Origin: Betaproteobacteria bacterium | GTDB lineage: Bacteria > Pseudomonadota > Gammaproteobacteria > Burkholderiales > Usitatibacteraceae | DNA: 64,000 bases | Direction: 5' to 3' | Assembly (NCBI GenBank): GCA_016711875.1 | Contig: JADJSD010000001.1 | Coordinates: 1-64,000 of the forward strand | Shown: positions 43,932 to 52,665 of the stretch, piece by piece | How the letters are laid out: each line of letters opens with the position of its first letter | Numbering within the stretch: position 1 is the first letter of the stretch | Made by a program: the position numbers and the translations under genes | The notes under the pieces: generated by a model | What the model was told of the DNA's origin: nothing | Databases searched by the model: none | Seen by the model: the letters and a program-made list of their open reading frames with translations, nothing else

Positions 43932-44836
43932 CCGCGAAGCCTCGCCTCGGATTGGGCCTCGATGCCGGCGGCACGCGCACGCGCTGGGCGATCGCGGCCG
44001 GCCGCGGGGAGATCGTCGCCGAGGGCCACGTGCGCGGCATGAGCGCGCTGCAGGTGGCCGACGCGCGCCGCGAGCAGGTGGCGCGGACGCTCGACGAACT
44101 TGCCCGGGATGTCCTCGCGATCGCGAAACCCGATCGCGTGCACGCGGGCCTCACGGGTTTCGGCGAGGGGAGCGAGCGCCTCGCGGATCTCATCGCCGCG
44201 CCCCTGGGCCTCGACCCCTCGGCGGTCACGGTGGGCAGCGACATCGAGACCGCCTACCGCGACCTCTTCGCCCCGGGGGAGGGCTATGTCGTCTACGCGG
44301 GCACCGGTTCGGTCGCGGCGTACATCGACGCCGCGGGTACGCTTCACCGCGCCGGCGGCCGTGGCGTCACGCTCGACGACGGCGGCGGCGGATTCTGGAT
44401 CGCGCGCGAGGCGCTGCGCCACGTCTGGCGCGGCGAGGACGAGCGGCCCGGAAGCTGGCAGGATTCCCCGATGGCGAAGGCCCTCTTCGAGCGCATCGGC
44501 GGCACCGACTGGTCGTTCACGCGGCAGTACGTGTACGGCGGCGACCGCGGGGACATCGGACGGCTCGCCCTCGCCGTGGCCGAGTCCGCGGACCGCGACC
44601 CCGTCGCCCGCCGCATTCTCGAGGACGCGGGCCGCGAGCTCGCGCGCCTCGGCCGTGCGATGATCCAGCGCTACGGCGCGAAACCCGTGACACTCTCCGG
44701 GCGCGCATCCACGCTCCATCCGCTCATCGCCGAAACGATGCGCGCCTCCCTGCCCGGGGAATGCCCCTTCGCCCTTCGCCCCTGCCACGGACACCACGCC
44801 GCCGCGCGCCTCGCGCTCGCCGCGGCCACCGCCTGA
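43928..44836 (+). CDS. BadF/BadG-type N-acetylglucosamine/N-acetylmuramate kinase
   Basis: The 302-residue ASKHA-fold kinase starts LGLGLDAGGTRTRWAIAAGRG (phosphate-1 loop) and shows VHAGLTGFGEGSERLADL, VGSDIETAYRDLF, VVYAGTGSVAAYID, RGVTLDDGGGGFWIAREALRH and VTLSGRASTLHPLIAET (adenosine part). Family members phosphorylate GlcNAc (NagK-like) or both GlcNAc and MurNAc (MurK of Clostridium). Next to murQ and nagA, MurNAc kinase activity is plausible, since MurQ needs MurNAc-6-P and no anmK or PTS gene is seen here. The ATG overlaps the previous stop. Confidence 0.82.
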   Translation: MTAKPRLGLGLDAGGTRTRWAIAAGRGEIVAEGHVRGMSALQVADARREQVARTLDELARDVLAIAKPDRVHAGLTGFGEGSERLADLIAAPLGLDPSAVTVGSDIETAYRDLFAPGEGYVVYAGTGSVAAYIDAAGTLHRAGGRGVTLDDGGGGFWIAREALRHVWRGEDERPGSWQDSPMAKALFERIGGTDWSFTRQYVYGGDRGDIGRLALAVAESADRDPVARRILEDAGRELARLGRAMIQRYGAKPVTLSGRASTLHPLIAETMRASLPGECPFALRPCHGHHAAARLALAAATA

Positions 44837-44854
44837 CCGACGAGGAACCGGCCC

Positions 44855-45646
44855 ATGACCCGAATCGCCCTGACCTTCCTGATCGCCCTCGCCGCCGGCT
44901 GCGCCACGGGACCGCGCATCGACGACACCTACCGCGCCAAGAGCCAGGACAGCCGCGCGCAGTACCTCATCATCCACTACACGACGGGCACCTTCACGGG
45001 CGCGTTCAACATCCTCACCGAGGGCGCGGTGAGCAGCCATTACCTCGTGCGCGACGACGACCCGCCCACGATCTACCGGCTGGTCGACGAGAACCGGCGG
45101 GCCTATCACGCGGGCGTGAGCTCGTGGAAGGGCCAGACGGCGCTCAACGCGGCTTCCATCGGCATCGAGATCGTGAACGCCGGCGACACGCGCACGAACG
45201 GCGAGGTGTCGTTCGCGGACTACCCGCCCGCGCAGGTCGACGCCGTCGTCGCGCTCGTGAAGGACATCGTCCAGCGACACGAGATCCGCGGCGACCGGAT
45301 CCTCGGGCACAGCGACATCGCGCCGCAGCGCAAGGTGGACCCGGGCCCGAAGTTCCCCTGGAAGCGCCTGGCCGACGAGGGCCTCATTCCGTGGCCCGAC
45401 GCGAAGCGCGTCGCCGAACGCAAGGCCCTCCACGAGCAGTCGCTCCCCGACATCGCGTGGTTCCAGTCGAAGCTCGCGGAACACGGGTTCGCGGTCGCGC
45501 GGCACGGCGAGTTCGACGAGGCGACGATCCGCGTCATCGCCGCCTTCCAGATGAAGTACCGGCCGGCGAAGTTCGACGGCCAGCCCGATGCGGAGACGGC
45601 CGCGCTGCTCGACGTGATGACGTCCGCTCCCGCCAATGCGCCTTGA
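44855..45646 (+). CDS. amiD: N-acetylmuramoyl-L-alanine amidase AmiD
   Basis: AmiD is an outer membrane amidase that cuts between MurNAc and L-Ala in muropeptides. The 263-residue protein has a lipoprotein signal (LTFLIALAAGC, Cys near 16), the amidase_2 domain with zinc ligands in YLIIHYTTGTF (His), YHAGVSSWKG and LGHSDIAPQRKVDPGPKFPW (His and Asp), and a C-terminal peptidoglycan-binding domain (about 185-250, WFQSKLAEHGFAV, ATIRVIAAFQMKYRP). This matches E. coli AmiD in length and order. Its end overlaps the next gene by 11 bp. Confidence 0.93.
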   Translation: MTRIALTFLIALAAGCATGPRIDDTYRAKSQDSRAQYLIIHYTTGTFTGAFNILTEGAVSSHYLVRDDDPPTIYRLVDENRRAYHAGVSSWKGQTALNAASIGIEIVNAGDTRTNGEVSFADYPPAQVDAVVALVKDIVQRHEIRGDRILGHSDIAPQRKVDPGPKFPWKRLADEGLIPWPDAKRVAERKALHEQSLPDIAWFQSKLAEHGFAVARHGEFDEATIRVIAAFQMKYRPAKFDGQPDAETAALLDVMTSAPANAP

Positions 45647-46997
45647 CCTCGCCGTCCTCGTCCTCGCGCTCGTCCCGGCCCTCGTGAACGCCGCCGATCC
45701 GAAGCCCGCCTGGGGCCAGAGGCTCGATCGCGAACTCGCCGCGATCGCCGACGACCCGGGCTACCGGCTCTCCGGGATCTCCGTGCTCGCCCTCAAGGGC
45801 GGCGAGATCGCCTACGAGTTCCAGCACGGCCGGCGGCGCATCGACGACGCGAACCCGGCGAACGACCGCCCCATCGGTCCGGACACGATGTTCCGCGTGG
45901 CCTCGATCTCGAAGCTCGTCACGACGCTCGGCGTGCTGCGGCTCGTCGACGCCGGCACGCTCGACCTGGACCGCGATGTCTCGGAGTATCTCGGCTGGCG
46001 GCTGCGCAACCCGCACTTCCCGGACACCGCGATCACGCTGCGGCTGCTGCTCTCGCACAATTCGTCGCTGCGGGACGCGGGCGGCTACTTCTGGGACCGC
46101 ACCCATCGCCTGCGCGACGTGCTAGTGCCGGGCGGCGCGCTCTACGGCGAAGGCAAGGCGTGGTCCGCCGAGGCCGCGCCCGGCCGGTACTTCTCCTACG
46201 CCAACCTGCCCTGGGGCGTGATCGCCGAGGTGATGGAGGCCGCCACCGGCGAACGGTTCGATCGGCTGATGAATCGGCTCGTGCTGGAGCCATTGGGCGT
46301 GCCCGGCGGGTACAACCCCGCCGAATTCTCGCGCACCGCGATCGTGAACCTTGCCACGCTCTACCGGAAGCGCGAGAACCTGCCCACGGGCGAGGAGATC
46401 TGGCGCGATCCCGAGGGCCGGTGGTACGCCCAGGTGGACGACCTCGCCCGCGACGCACCGGTTTCGCGTGCGGGCCCCGACTACGTCCCCGGCACCAACG
46501 GAACCCTCATGGCACCGCAGGGCGGCCTGCGCACGAGCGCGCGGGGACTGGCGCGCGTGATGCGGATGCTGGTGGACGGCGGCCGCGCGGACGGGAAGGC
46601 GTTCCTGAAGCCCGCGTCGATGGACGAATTCTTCCGCACGGCCTGGGTGCACGAGATGGCGAAGCGCAACGGCGATTGCGCCTCGGAATCGGGCCGGCCG
46701 CGTCTATTCAACGCCTGGGGACTGGGCAACCAGCAGTTCATGGACATTTCCGGTCCGGGCTGCGGCGACCGGCTTGTCGAGGGCGGGGGCTTCACGGGCC
46801 ACGGCCATCTCGGCGAGGCGTGGGGGCTCAATGGCGTGTTCGTGTTCGACCGGAAGTCGCGCGACGGGATGATCGTGCTGGTGGGGGGCGTGGCGCGGGA
46901 TCCGGAGAAGTTTCCCGGGAAATATTCGGCGATGTATCGGCACGAGGAGCGACTGCTTACCGCGGTCTATCGGAGAGCGATTCTCGAATTGGAGTGA
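45636..46997 (+). CDS. Exported serine beta-lactamase-fold hydrolase
   Basis: The 453-residue protein has a Sec signal (LDLAVLVLALVPALVNA) and a class C/PBP-like fold with the catalytic tetrad SISK in FRVASISKLVTTLGVL (about 90-105), the YAN motif in RYFSYANLPWGVIAEVMEAATG (about 185-206) and HGHLGEAWGLNG in place of the KTG box. These are hallmarks of AmpH/EstB-type carboxypeptidases or esterases. Given its neighbours, a D,D-peptidase acting on muropeptides is likely; a true beta-lactamase cannot be excluded. Translation is coupled to amiD by overlap. Confidence 0.85.
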   Translation: MRLDLAVLVLALVPALVNAADPKPAWGQRLDRELAAIADDPGYRLSGISVLALKGGEIAYEFQHGRRRIDDANPANDRPIGPDTMFRVASISKLVTTLGVLRLVDAGTLDLDRDVSEYLGWRLRNPHFPDTAITLRLLLSHNSSLRDAGGYFWDRTHRLRDVLVPGGALYGEGKAWSAEAAPGRYFSYANLPWGVIAEVMEAATGERFDRLMNRLVLEPLGVPGGYNPAEFSRTAIVNLATLYRKRENLPTGEEIWRDPEGRWYAQVDDLARDAPVSRAGPDYVPGTNGTLMAPQGGLRTSARGLARVMRMLVDGGRADGKAFLKPASMDEFFRTAWVHEMAKRNGDCASESGRPRLFNAWGLGNQQFMDISGPGCGDRLVEGGGFTGHGHLGEAWGLNGVFVFDRKSRDGMIVLVGGVARDPEKFPGKYSAMYRHEERLLTAVYRRAILELE

Positions 46998-47021
46998 GCG
47001 AATGCGAGAGGTCGCGAGTGA

Positions 47022-47246
47022 GGGAGTGATGCGGGCGCAATTCTTTGGAACGCCGATGAACGCCGATGAACGCCGATGTCACGCCGATGAACGCCGATAA
47101 AGTCCGATACGGAATGGGTTTCGGCAAGTTCGGCCATCGCCATCCAATCCCTGGCATCAGGGCATTGCATAGCGTTATCGGCGTTCATCGGCGGGCGTCT
47201 ATCGGCGTTCATCGGCGTTCCAAAGAATTGCGCCCGCATCACTCCC
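47022..47246. repeat. Large inverted repeat with 10-bp iterons (CGCCGATGAA)
   Basis: Left arm 47022-47067 and right arm 47201-47246 are perfect inverted copies over 46 bp. Each arm has a locus-type outer part (GGGAGTGATGCGGGCGC), then ATTCTTTGGAA and tandem CGCCGATGAA decamers. Further imperfect decamers continue inward on both sides to about 47098 and 47170. The unpaired centre is about 75 bp. The element fills the 259-bp gap between the serine hydrolase and the convergent LD-carboxypeptidase gene. No open frame inside looks coding. The 57.1 kb repeat has the same architecture. Confidence 0.85.
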
Positions 47247-47256
47247 CACCGCTCGC

Positions 47257-48299
47257 CTAAACGACAGCAGCCTCCAGCAGCGCAAGCGTCCGCTCCCCCG
47301 CATCGAACCGAGCCCGGATCCCCATCGGCATCGTGAACTGCTGCGCGATGTGCCCGAAAGACATCCCGATCGCCGCGGGAATCCCCAGCGGATAAGCCCG
47401 GTCGACCAGAGTCTCCTCCAGCGTGAGGGAAGCCTCGCCCTCGGGCGCATGGCACTTCACGAAGACTCCCAGCATCAGCCCGGCCGCCGCCGGCAGGTCC
47501 CCGGTGAGCGTGACGTGCATGAGCATCCGGTTGATGCGGTAGGGCGCCTCGCCGATGTCCTCCAGGAACGCGATGCAGCCCTTCATGCGCGCGCCGTAGG
47601 GCGACCCCGCCAGCGCCGAGAGCACGGAGAGGTTGCCGCCGACGAGCGGGCCCTCGGCGATGCCGGGCCGCACCACGCGCTCGGCGAATTCCGGCTGCTT
47701 CGCGGCCTTCGCGAGGTTCTCCGCCGCCGCGCGGATGACGCGCCCGGGTTGCGGCTCCATGATCGCGGCGACCAGGTGCTCGCGCGAGTAGTCCGACCAG
47801 GTCGAGATGGCCTGGGGTGCGTGGAACGTGACGAGGCCGGCCTGCCGCAGCATGCCGAGATGGAGCGCGGTGACGTCCGAATAGCCGCAGAGGATCTTCG
47901 GGTTCGCGCGGACGAGCTTCCAGTCGATGAACGGCAGGACCTGGGCCCCGCCCGAACCGCCGCGCCCTGCCCAGATGGCCTTCACCTCGCGGTCGGCGAA
48001 CATCGCGTGCAGGTCCTGCGCCTGCTGCAAGGGCGTGCCGGCGTAGTTGCCCCGTTGCAGGCGAACGTTGGCGCCCAGCTTCACCGTGAGGCCGAGCGAC
48101 TCCAGGTTGCGGACGCTCCTTTCGATCTCCGCGTCGGTGAGGTGTCCGCCGGGGGCGACGAGCGCGGCCACGTCTCCGCGCTTGAGACGAGGCGGCCTGA
48201 CGAGCCCCCGGGTGGACGGGACCTTGGCGAGCGCCGGAAAGAAACGGCCGCCCCGAGGGCGGCCGCCGCGGCGCCGAAGCGCCGTCGCGAGACATTCAC
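47257..48299 (-). pseudogene. ldcA: LD-carboxypeptidase (S66/LdcA), Tat signal split off by a frame break
   Basis: LdcA removes the terminal D-Ala from murein tetrapeptides in recycling. The main frame (stop at 47257) gives the S66 fold: DVAALVAPGGHLTDAEIERS, FADREVKAIWAGRGGSGGAQVLP with a nucleophile-elbow region, LCGYSDVTALH, EGPLVGGNLSVLSALAGSPYG (Glu) and FGHIAQQFTMPMGIRARFD (His). An ATG at 48299 in another frame encodes MNVSRRRFGAAAAALGAAVSF, a twin-arginine signal. Near 48234-48245 one lost base would join them as AAVSFPALAKVPST, about 347 residues. An intact start at 48171 would lack part of the N-terminal strand, so the split looks like an error or mutation. Confidence 0.85.
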
Positions 48300-48312
48300 G
48301 TGCCGAATCGGA

Positions 48313-51078
48313 CTAGAACCGGTACGCCACGCGCGCGGTGTAGGAACGGCCGCGTGGGTCGGCCACGCGCGGATCCCAGCCGGCGCCGGCGGCGAAGTCC
48401 AGGTTGTGCGCGGTGAAGGGCGGGTCCTCGTTGAAGAGGTTCTTGATGCCGCCGGTGAGCGTGAGGTTCTTGAAGCCCGTGTAGTTCACCGACAGGTGAT
48501 AGATCGTGTAGCTCTTCACCTTGGCGCTGAAGTCCTGCGGCACCACACCCACCGGTACCGCGTCCTTGTAGCTGTCCGTGTACTGCTGGTAGAGCGAGGT
48601 GGACCACGGGCCCGACGAATACACGAAGCTGGCCGTGTGCTTCCAGCGCGGGTAGAGGTCGCGGTTGGACCACTGGCCGGCGAACTCCTGGTACGGCTGG
48701 TTGCTGAAGACCCGCGACTTGAACGTGTGGATGTACGTGCCGTCGATGCCGGCCGTGAACTTGCCGTTCATCAGCTTGCCCGTGCCCTGCAGGCTCAGGT
48801 CGACGCCGCGCGTGATGTCGCCGTCGGCGTTCACGAAGCCGGCGCGGATGAAGCCGCCGGGGCCGTCGAGGCGCCCGTTGGTGCCGCGCACGAGGTTCTC
48901 CGGGAACGTCGTGTAGTTCGCGATGACCTGCTGGGGCGTGAGTTCGTAGATGCGGTCCTGCCGCATCACCGTCCACCAGTCCATGCTCATGGTCAGGTTC
49001 GTGGTCGGCTCGAACACGAAGCCCACCGCCCACTGCTCGGAGGTCTCGGGCTTCAGGGTCGGGTTGCCGCCGCTGCGGGCGAGCGGGCGGATGGCGCAGA
49101 CCGAGAGATCCGCGCCGGGCGCGGTCGGTCCGGCCGGGCACAGTTCCGGATCCGCGATGTTGCCGGGCACCGGGGAATCGCCCGACGCGGTGTAGAGCTG
49201 GAAGAAGCTCGGCGCGCGGAAGCCCTCGCCGTAGGAGCCGCGGAAGAGGATTTCCTTCGCCGGGTTGAACTTCAGCGAGAACTTCGGGTTGGTGGTGGTG
49301 CCGAAGTCGCTGTAGTCGTCGCGGCGCACGGCGAGCGTCGCCTCGAGCGTCTTGTGCAGCGGCACGGAAAGCTCCGCGTAGATGGCCTTCACGGTGCGCT
49401 CGACTTCCGGGAAATCGGCATCGAACGGCGCCTGGTAGACCGGCTGCGTGGCCGTCGAGCCGTCGGCGAACTTGTAGCTTTCCTTGCGGTAGTCGAAGCC
49501 CGCGGCGAAGGCGAGAGGGCCGGCGGCCATCTGCATGATCTCGCCGGTGATGGCGCCGTCGAACTGCTTGAGGTTCGCCTCGCCGCCGAAGAGCTTGGTG
49601 CCGTTCGCGCGCGCCGCATCGAGCAGGGCCATGCCGCGCGAATCCTGCGACTGGCCCGGCAGCACCCACGGGTTGTAGAAGCCGCTCGCGAGCGCCGCGG
49701 TGAGCGGCGCGGTGAACATGTAGCCGTTGCCCAGGGTCGAGTCCGCCTCGCTGCCGGCCGTGGAAGCACCGAGCTTCCAGTCGTACTTGCCGAAAAGCGT
49801 GCCTTCGAGACCCGCGAGGAATCGGTAGGAATCCGACACCGTCTCGATCTCACGGCCGCCGCAATCCGTGCAGCGCAGGCGGTAGGCGATCGGCAGGTTG
49901 CGGTTGAAAGTCGGGATGTAGGCCGAGAGGGCCTGGTAGTACGGGCCGCCCGCCGGGTACTGCATGCCGGCGAACGTGCCGGTGGTGGTGATCTGCAGCG
50001 GCTCGAACTGCTTCTTCGCCTCGCTGCGCGAGGCGACGATCTCGGCGAAGGCCGTGAGGTCGTTCGAGATCTGGAACGTGCCGCGCGAGACGAGGTTCAC
50101 GCGGTCGTTCGGCTGCATGATCACGGCGGACCCGCCGTAGTCGTAGGCGCAGCCGTAGCGCGTGCCCGGCGAGGCCCACAGGGCGGTGTTGTACTGCGTC
50201 ATGCCGGGATAGGTCTCGCAGCCCGTGGTGAAGGCGAGCAGGTTGGCCCGGTTGTAGTTCTGCGTGCCGCCCGAAGGCGTGCGGAACGTGGCGCCCATGG
50301 CCGTGCCGGCGAGGCCGGTCTGGGTCGCGTACGGCGTGCCGGTCGTGTCGGGCGAGAGGCCGCGACCCGGCTGGTAGCCGTTCGACCAGTCGCGCTCGCC
50401 GCCCTTCAGGATCTCCTGGCGCTCGAAGGCCACGTTCGCCATGACGTTGAAGCGGTTCTTGGCGAGGTCGCCCCAGCCCACGAGGATGTTGGCGCGGTGG
50501 ATGTTGCCGCCGCCCTCCTCGGTGATGTCCGTGGACGCCGAAAGCTCGACGCCCTGGAAGTCCTTGCGCAGGATGAAGTTGATCACGCCCGCGATGGCGT
50601 CAGTGCCGTAGATCGCCGAGGCACCGTCCTTGAGGATCTCGACGCGCTCCACGGCGGCGAGCGGGATCGAGTTCAGGTCGACCGCGTTGCCCTTGGCGCC
50701 GTGCGTCGACACGCGCCGGCCGTTCAGCAGCACGAGCGTGTTCGAAGCGCCCAGGCCGCGCAGGTTGGCGCTCGAGTTGCCGTTGTTGTTGCGGTCCGTC
50801 GTCCCGAGCTGGATGCCGACGTTCGAGGACAGGTTGTCCGCGCCCGTGCCGTTGGCCGAGAGCTTCATCACCAGTTCCTCGGCGCTGGTGATGCCGCGCG
50901 CGACGATTTCCTGCTTGGTGATCACCTGGAGCGGCAGCGCGCCTTCGCTGGCGATGCGCTTGATGCTCGAGCCCGTCACCTCGACCCGCTCGACCTTCTG
51001 GGCTTCCTGCTGCTGGGCAGCCGCGGTACCCGCGGCGAACACGAGCGCGACGAGATGCGCGATCTGGGTCTTCTTCAA
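48313..51078 (-). CDS. TonB-dependent outer membrane receptor
   Basis: The start is a TTG at 51078 (KKTQIAHLVALVFAAGTAAAQ), preceded by GGGGAG at 7 bases; this gives a clean signal peptide, while upstream codons are basic and proline-rich. The 921 residues show the plug domain (VERVEVTGSSIKRIASEGALPLQVITKQEI, LRGLGASNTLVLLNGRRV, VERVEILKDGASAIYGTDAIAGVINFIL) and a beta-barrel ending in YTARVAYRF with C-terminal Phe. A Cys pair (LRCTDCGG) lies in one loop. The ligand is not deducible; beside LdcA and DacB a peptide or sugar ligand is conceivable. It diverges from dacB. Confidence 0.93.
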   Translation of the reverse strand: MKKTQIAHLVALVFAAGTAAAQQQEAQKVERVEVTGSSIKRIASEGALPLQVITKQEIVARGITSAEELVMKLSANGTGADNLSSNVGIQLGTTDRNNNGNSSANLRGLGASNTLVLLNGRRVSTHGAKGNAVDLNSIPLAAVERVEILKDGASAIYGTDAIAGVINFILRKDFQGVELSASTDITEEGGGNIHRANILVGWGDLAKNRFNVMANVAFERQEILKGGERDWSNGYQPGRGLSPDTTGTPYATQTGLAGTAMGATFRTPSGGTQNYNRANLLAFTTGCETYPGMTQYNTALWASPGTRYGCAYDYGGSAVIMQPNDRVNLVSRGTFQISNDLTAFAEIVASRSEAKKQFEPLQITTTGTFAGMQYPAGGPYYQALSAYIPTFNRNLPIAYRLRCTDCGGREIETVSDSYRFLAGLEGTLFGKYDWKLGASTAGSEADSTLGNGYMFTAPLTAALASGFYNPWVLPGQSQDSRGMALLDAARANGTKLFGGEANLKQFDGAITGEIMQMAAGPLAFAAGFDYRKESYKFADGSTATQPVYQAPFDADFPEVERTVKAIYAELSVPLHKTLEATLAVRRDDYSDFGTTTNPKFSLKFNPAKEILFRGSYGEGFRAPSFFQLYTASGDSPVPGNIADPELCPAGPTAPGADLSVCAIRPLARSGGNPTLKPETSEQWAVGFVFEPTTNLTMSMDWWTVMRQDRIYELTPQQVIANYTTFPENLVRGTNGRLDGPGGFIRAGFVNADGDITRGVDLSLQGTGKLMNGKFTAGIDGTYIHTFKSRVFSNQPYQEFAGQWSNRDLYPRWKHTASFVYSSGPWSTSLYQQYTDSYKDAVPVGVVPQDFSAKVKSYTIYHLSVNYTGFKNLTLTGGIKNLFNEDPPFTAHNLDFAAGAGWDPRVADPRGRSYTARVAYRF

Positions 51079-51162
51079 GGTGGGACTCCCCTGTGGGTTG
51101 GTTCGGAATTCTGGCCGGTCGGCGCGCCTTTGTTTTCCCCTGGCGGGCCGTACCCGAGCGGG

Positions 51163-51169
51163 CATAATA
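51163..51169. promoter_or_regulatory. Shared -10-like sequence between the TonB receptor gene and dacB
   Basis: The bases CATAATA read CATAAT on the + strand (towards dacB) and TATTAT on the minus strand (towards the receptor), each one mismatch from TATAAT. Good -35 hexamers are not visible. It is the only AT-rich patch in the 138-bp divergent region. Confidence 0.35.
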
Positions 51170-51216
51170 CCAATGCACTACCACTCGACGGGACTTTAGA
51201 GGGGAATGTCACCCAA

Positions 51217-52665
51217 ATGCAATACCTGATGTCGGGATTTACCCGGGTTTTCGCCTGCGTGACGGCGCTTCTCGTCGCCTTTGCCGTTCATGCCGAAATC
51301 CCCGCCCCCGTCGCCTCGCGACTCGCCGCCGCCGGCCTGCCCGAGGACTCCCTCGGATTCGTGGTCCTGGACGCCGCGACGGGCAAGGAGGTGCTGGCGC
51401 ACCGGCCCGGCGCCTCGATGCAGCCGGCCTCCACCCTGAAGGTCCTCACGGCGGCCGTCGCCCTCGAACGGCTCGGCCCGGCCTGGACGGGGCGCACCGA
51501 ACTGGTCACGGCCGCGCCGCTCGAGGAAGGCGTCCTCAAGGGCGACCTGGTGCTGCGGGGGGGCGCCGATCCGGACGTGGGCTGGACCGAATTCCGCCGC
51601 ATGCTGGTCGCCGCCCGCACGCAGGGCATCCGCGAAGTGGCGGGCGACTTCATCCTGGACCTGGGCCTTTTCTCGCCCGCGCGCCTCGACGAGGGCGTGC
51701 CCGCCTTCGACGAGACCCCGGAGTTCCGCTACAACCTCATCCCCGACGCCCTCATGCTGGGCTCGTACCTCTTAGGCCTCGAGCTCGCCGCGGACGGCAA
51801 GGCGGTCTCGGCCACGATCGAGACGCCGCTCGAGGGGGTGCGACTCGACAACGGCCTCGTCCTCTCCGAGCGCAAGTGCGCCGACTGGGAAGACGGCTGG
51901 AAACTGCCGGCGCTCGAGCGCCGCAACGGCGAGATCGTCGTGAAGCTCTCGGGCGACTTCCCGAAGGACTGCACGGCCTCGACCCGCCTGAACCTGCTCG
52001 ACCGCGTGGAGTACGCCGACCGCCTCTTCCGTGCCCTCTGGAAGGAACTCGGCGGCACCTTCCGGGGCACGACCCGCGTGAGTTTCGCCCCGGGCGGGCG
52101 CACGATCGCGCAGCACCGCTCGCGCCTGCTGGGCGAGATGGTGCGCGACGTGAACAAGCGCTCCGACAACCCGGTGACGCGAATGCTCTACCTCACGCTC
52201 GGGACCACGGACCTCCTGCCCCCGGGCGGCACCACGGCCGAACGCGCGGAGCGCATCGTGCGCGACTGGCTCGGGGAAAAGGGCATCGATGACGCCGGGC
52301 TCGTGCTCGACAACGGCTCGGGCCTGTCGCGCAAGGAACGCATCCGCCCCGCGACGCTGGCCGCCGTGCTGCGCGAGGCGCGATCGAGCCCATGGTTCCC
52401 GGAGTACCTGTCGGCGCTGCCGATCGCCGGCATCGACGGGGGCGTGCGGCGCCGCCTCGACCGGAGCCCGGCCGCGAAGAAGTCGCGCCTGAAGACCGGC
52501 ACGCTGCGCGACACCTCGGCGCTCGCGGGCTACGTCGTGGACACGGGCGGCACGACGCTCGTCTTCGTGGCGATGATCAACCACCCGAAGGCCACCGGCA
52601 GCGTGGCGCGCCCGATCCTGGACGCGCTGGTCGATCACGTCGCGAGGCTCAGGACGGCGCGCTAG
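51217..52665 (+). CDS. dacB: D-alanyl-D-alanine carboxypeptidase/endopeptidase DacB (PBP4, S13)
   Basis: DacB trims pentapeptides and cuts cross-links in the periplasm. The start is ATG 51217; ATG 51229 is also possible. The 482-residue protein has a signal peptide (FTRVFACVTALLVAFAVHA), SxxK in MQPASTLKVLTAAVALE (about residues 72-88), SDN in KRSDNPVTRMLYL and KTG in SRLKTGTLRDTSALAGY. The insert between SxxK and SDN (about 110-290) is the mark of family S13. Its stop overlaps the convergent dipeptidase gene by 4 bp. Confidence 0.95.
   Translation: MQYLMSGFTRVFACVTALLVAFAVHAEIPAPVASRLAAAGLPEDSLGFVVLDAATGKEVLAHRPGASMQPASTLKVLTAAVALERLGPAWTGRTELVTAAPLEEGVLKGDLVLRGGADPDVGWTEFRRMLVAARTQGIREVAGDFILDLGLFSPARLDEGVPAFDETPEFRYNLIPDALMLGSYLLGLELAADGKAVSATIETPLEGVRLDNGLVLSERKCADWEDGWKLPALERRNGEIVVKLSGDFPKDCTASTRLNLLDRVEYADRLFRALWKELGGTFRGTTRVSFAPGGRTIAQHRSRLLGEMVRDVNKRSDNPVTRMLYLTLGTTDLLPPGGTTAERAERIVRDWLGEKGIDDAGLVLDNGSGLSRKERIRPATLAAVLREARSSPWFPEYLSALPIAGIDGGVRRRLDRSPAAKKSRLKTGTLRDTSALAGYVVDTGGTTLVFVAMINHPKATGSVARPILDALVDHVARLRTAR

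Noticed and set aside
47041..47215. Possible small CRISPR array at the decamer repeats
   Set aside because: The repeats are only 10 bp, tandem and arranged as an inverted repeat; there are no unique spacers of constant length and no cas genes nearby.
47350..51216. A very long + strand open frame across ldcA and the TonB receptor that joins dacB
   Set aside because: Only the part from about 51217 onward encodes a recognisable protein (DacB with signal peptide). The upstream part is the antisense shadow of the receptor and LD-carboxypeptidase genes.
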